A stretch of 64,000 bases of DNA from Streptomyces sp. NBC_01549. Lineage in GTDB: Bacteria; Actinomycetota; Actinomycetes; Streptomycetales; Streptomycetaceae. Location: assembly GCF_026339955.1 (NCBI RefSeq), contig NZ_JAPEPW010000004.1, positions 779,085 to 843,084 of the forward strand. The letters are read 5' to 3'. Every line of letters begins with the position of its first letter. The stretch's first letter is position 1. Of the stretch, positions 63,864-64,000 are shown piece by piece. The notes under the pieces are model-generated. The model made no database searches. It had not been told where the DNA came from and saw nothing but the letters and a program-made list of their open reading frames with translations. A program made the position numbers and the translations under genes.

Positions 63864-64000
63864 GGCGGAGGGAGCACAGCTCGAGCGCAACCCCGTGGAG
63901 GTTGTGCAGTGAGCCCCCAGCGAGCCGCCAGCGCCCTGGGCGGGCGGCCGCAGCGCGGTGCGAGCACCGGTGTTCCGCTTGCACATCATGAGCGATGGTG

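Overview
This is about 64 kb of very GC-rich DNA that reads as a Streptomyces or close relative. Most codons end in G or C, starts are often GTG, secreted enzymes carry twin-arginine or Sec signals with NEW3-type domains, and the insertion sequences are types common in streptomycetes. Many IS scars and an 84-base run of G near the right edge suggest an accessory, possibly chromosome-arm or plasmid region from a draft assembly. I saw no rRNA, tRNA or CRISPR array.

Layout. (1) 1-6056, minus strand: a Wadjet-type (JetABC-like) anti-plasmid SMC operon. It runs DUF2397 protein, a coupled 26-residue ORF, DUF2398 protein, then a TIGR02680-like SMC ATPase that has an apparent frameshift and leaves the window. 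(2) 6227-7134: a truncated IS6-family copy and a gene remnant. (3) 7307-29103, minus strand: a dense set of secreted glycosidases. These are GH89 alpha-N-acetylglucosaminidase, GH29 alpha-fucosidase, SGNH esterase, two GH35 beta-galactosidases, a GH123-like enzyme and a GH31 enzyme, plus two stand-alone NEW3-type proteins and one chimeric pseudogene. (4) 29462-34906: a SIS-domain (AgaS-like) sugar isomerase/deaminase, a sugar ABC transporter (binding protein and two permeases), a DeoR regulator and a class II aldolase cut off by an IS. Regions 3 and 4 together look like a regulon for harvesting host-type or mucin-like O-glycans and using GalNAc/galactosamine.

(5) 34907-41118: IS3, IS5-like, ISL3 and IS256 fragments and a second IS6 copy. 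They surround a VapBC-like toxin-antitoxin pair, a SpoIIE-type phosphatase and a quinone-type oxidoreductase. (6) 41256-45929: a LysR regulator separated by a 1-kb IS5-like element from three NAD(P)-binding oxidoreductase genes that end at a strong terminator. (7) 45930-52600: recombinase, integrase and transposase remnants around an intact minus-strand pair, a cis-prenyl transferase coupled to an MpaB/Lcp-like oxygenase with EF-hands. (8) 52776-57041, plus strand: a compact operon of MfnB-like furan synthase, aldehyde dehydrogenase, zinc alcohol dehydrogenase and SAM methyltransferase. It predicts a small furan metabolite. (9) 57669-60286: a hypothetical gene and the N-terminal piece of a NACHT-type protein, separated by an intact IS1182-type element with a CTAG target duplication. 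(10) 60487-62985: a DEAH helicase with helicase-associated repeats, then a small membrane protein and the poly-G tract.

The best candidates for undescribed biology are the furan operon, the cis-prenyl transferase/oxygenase pair and the O-glycan regulon.
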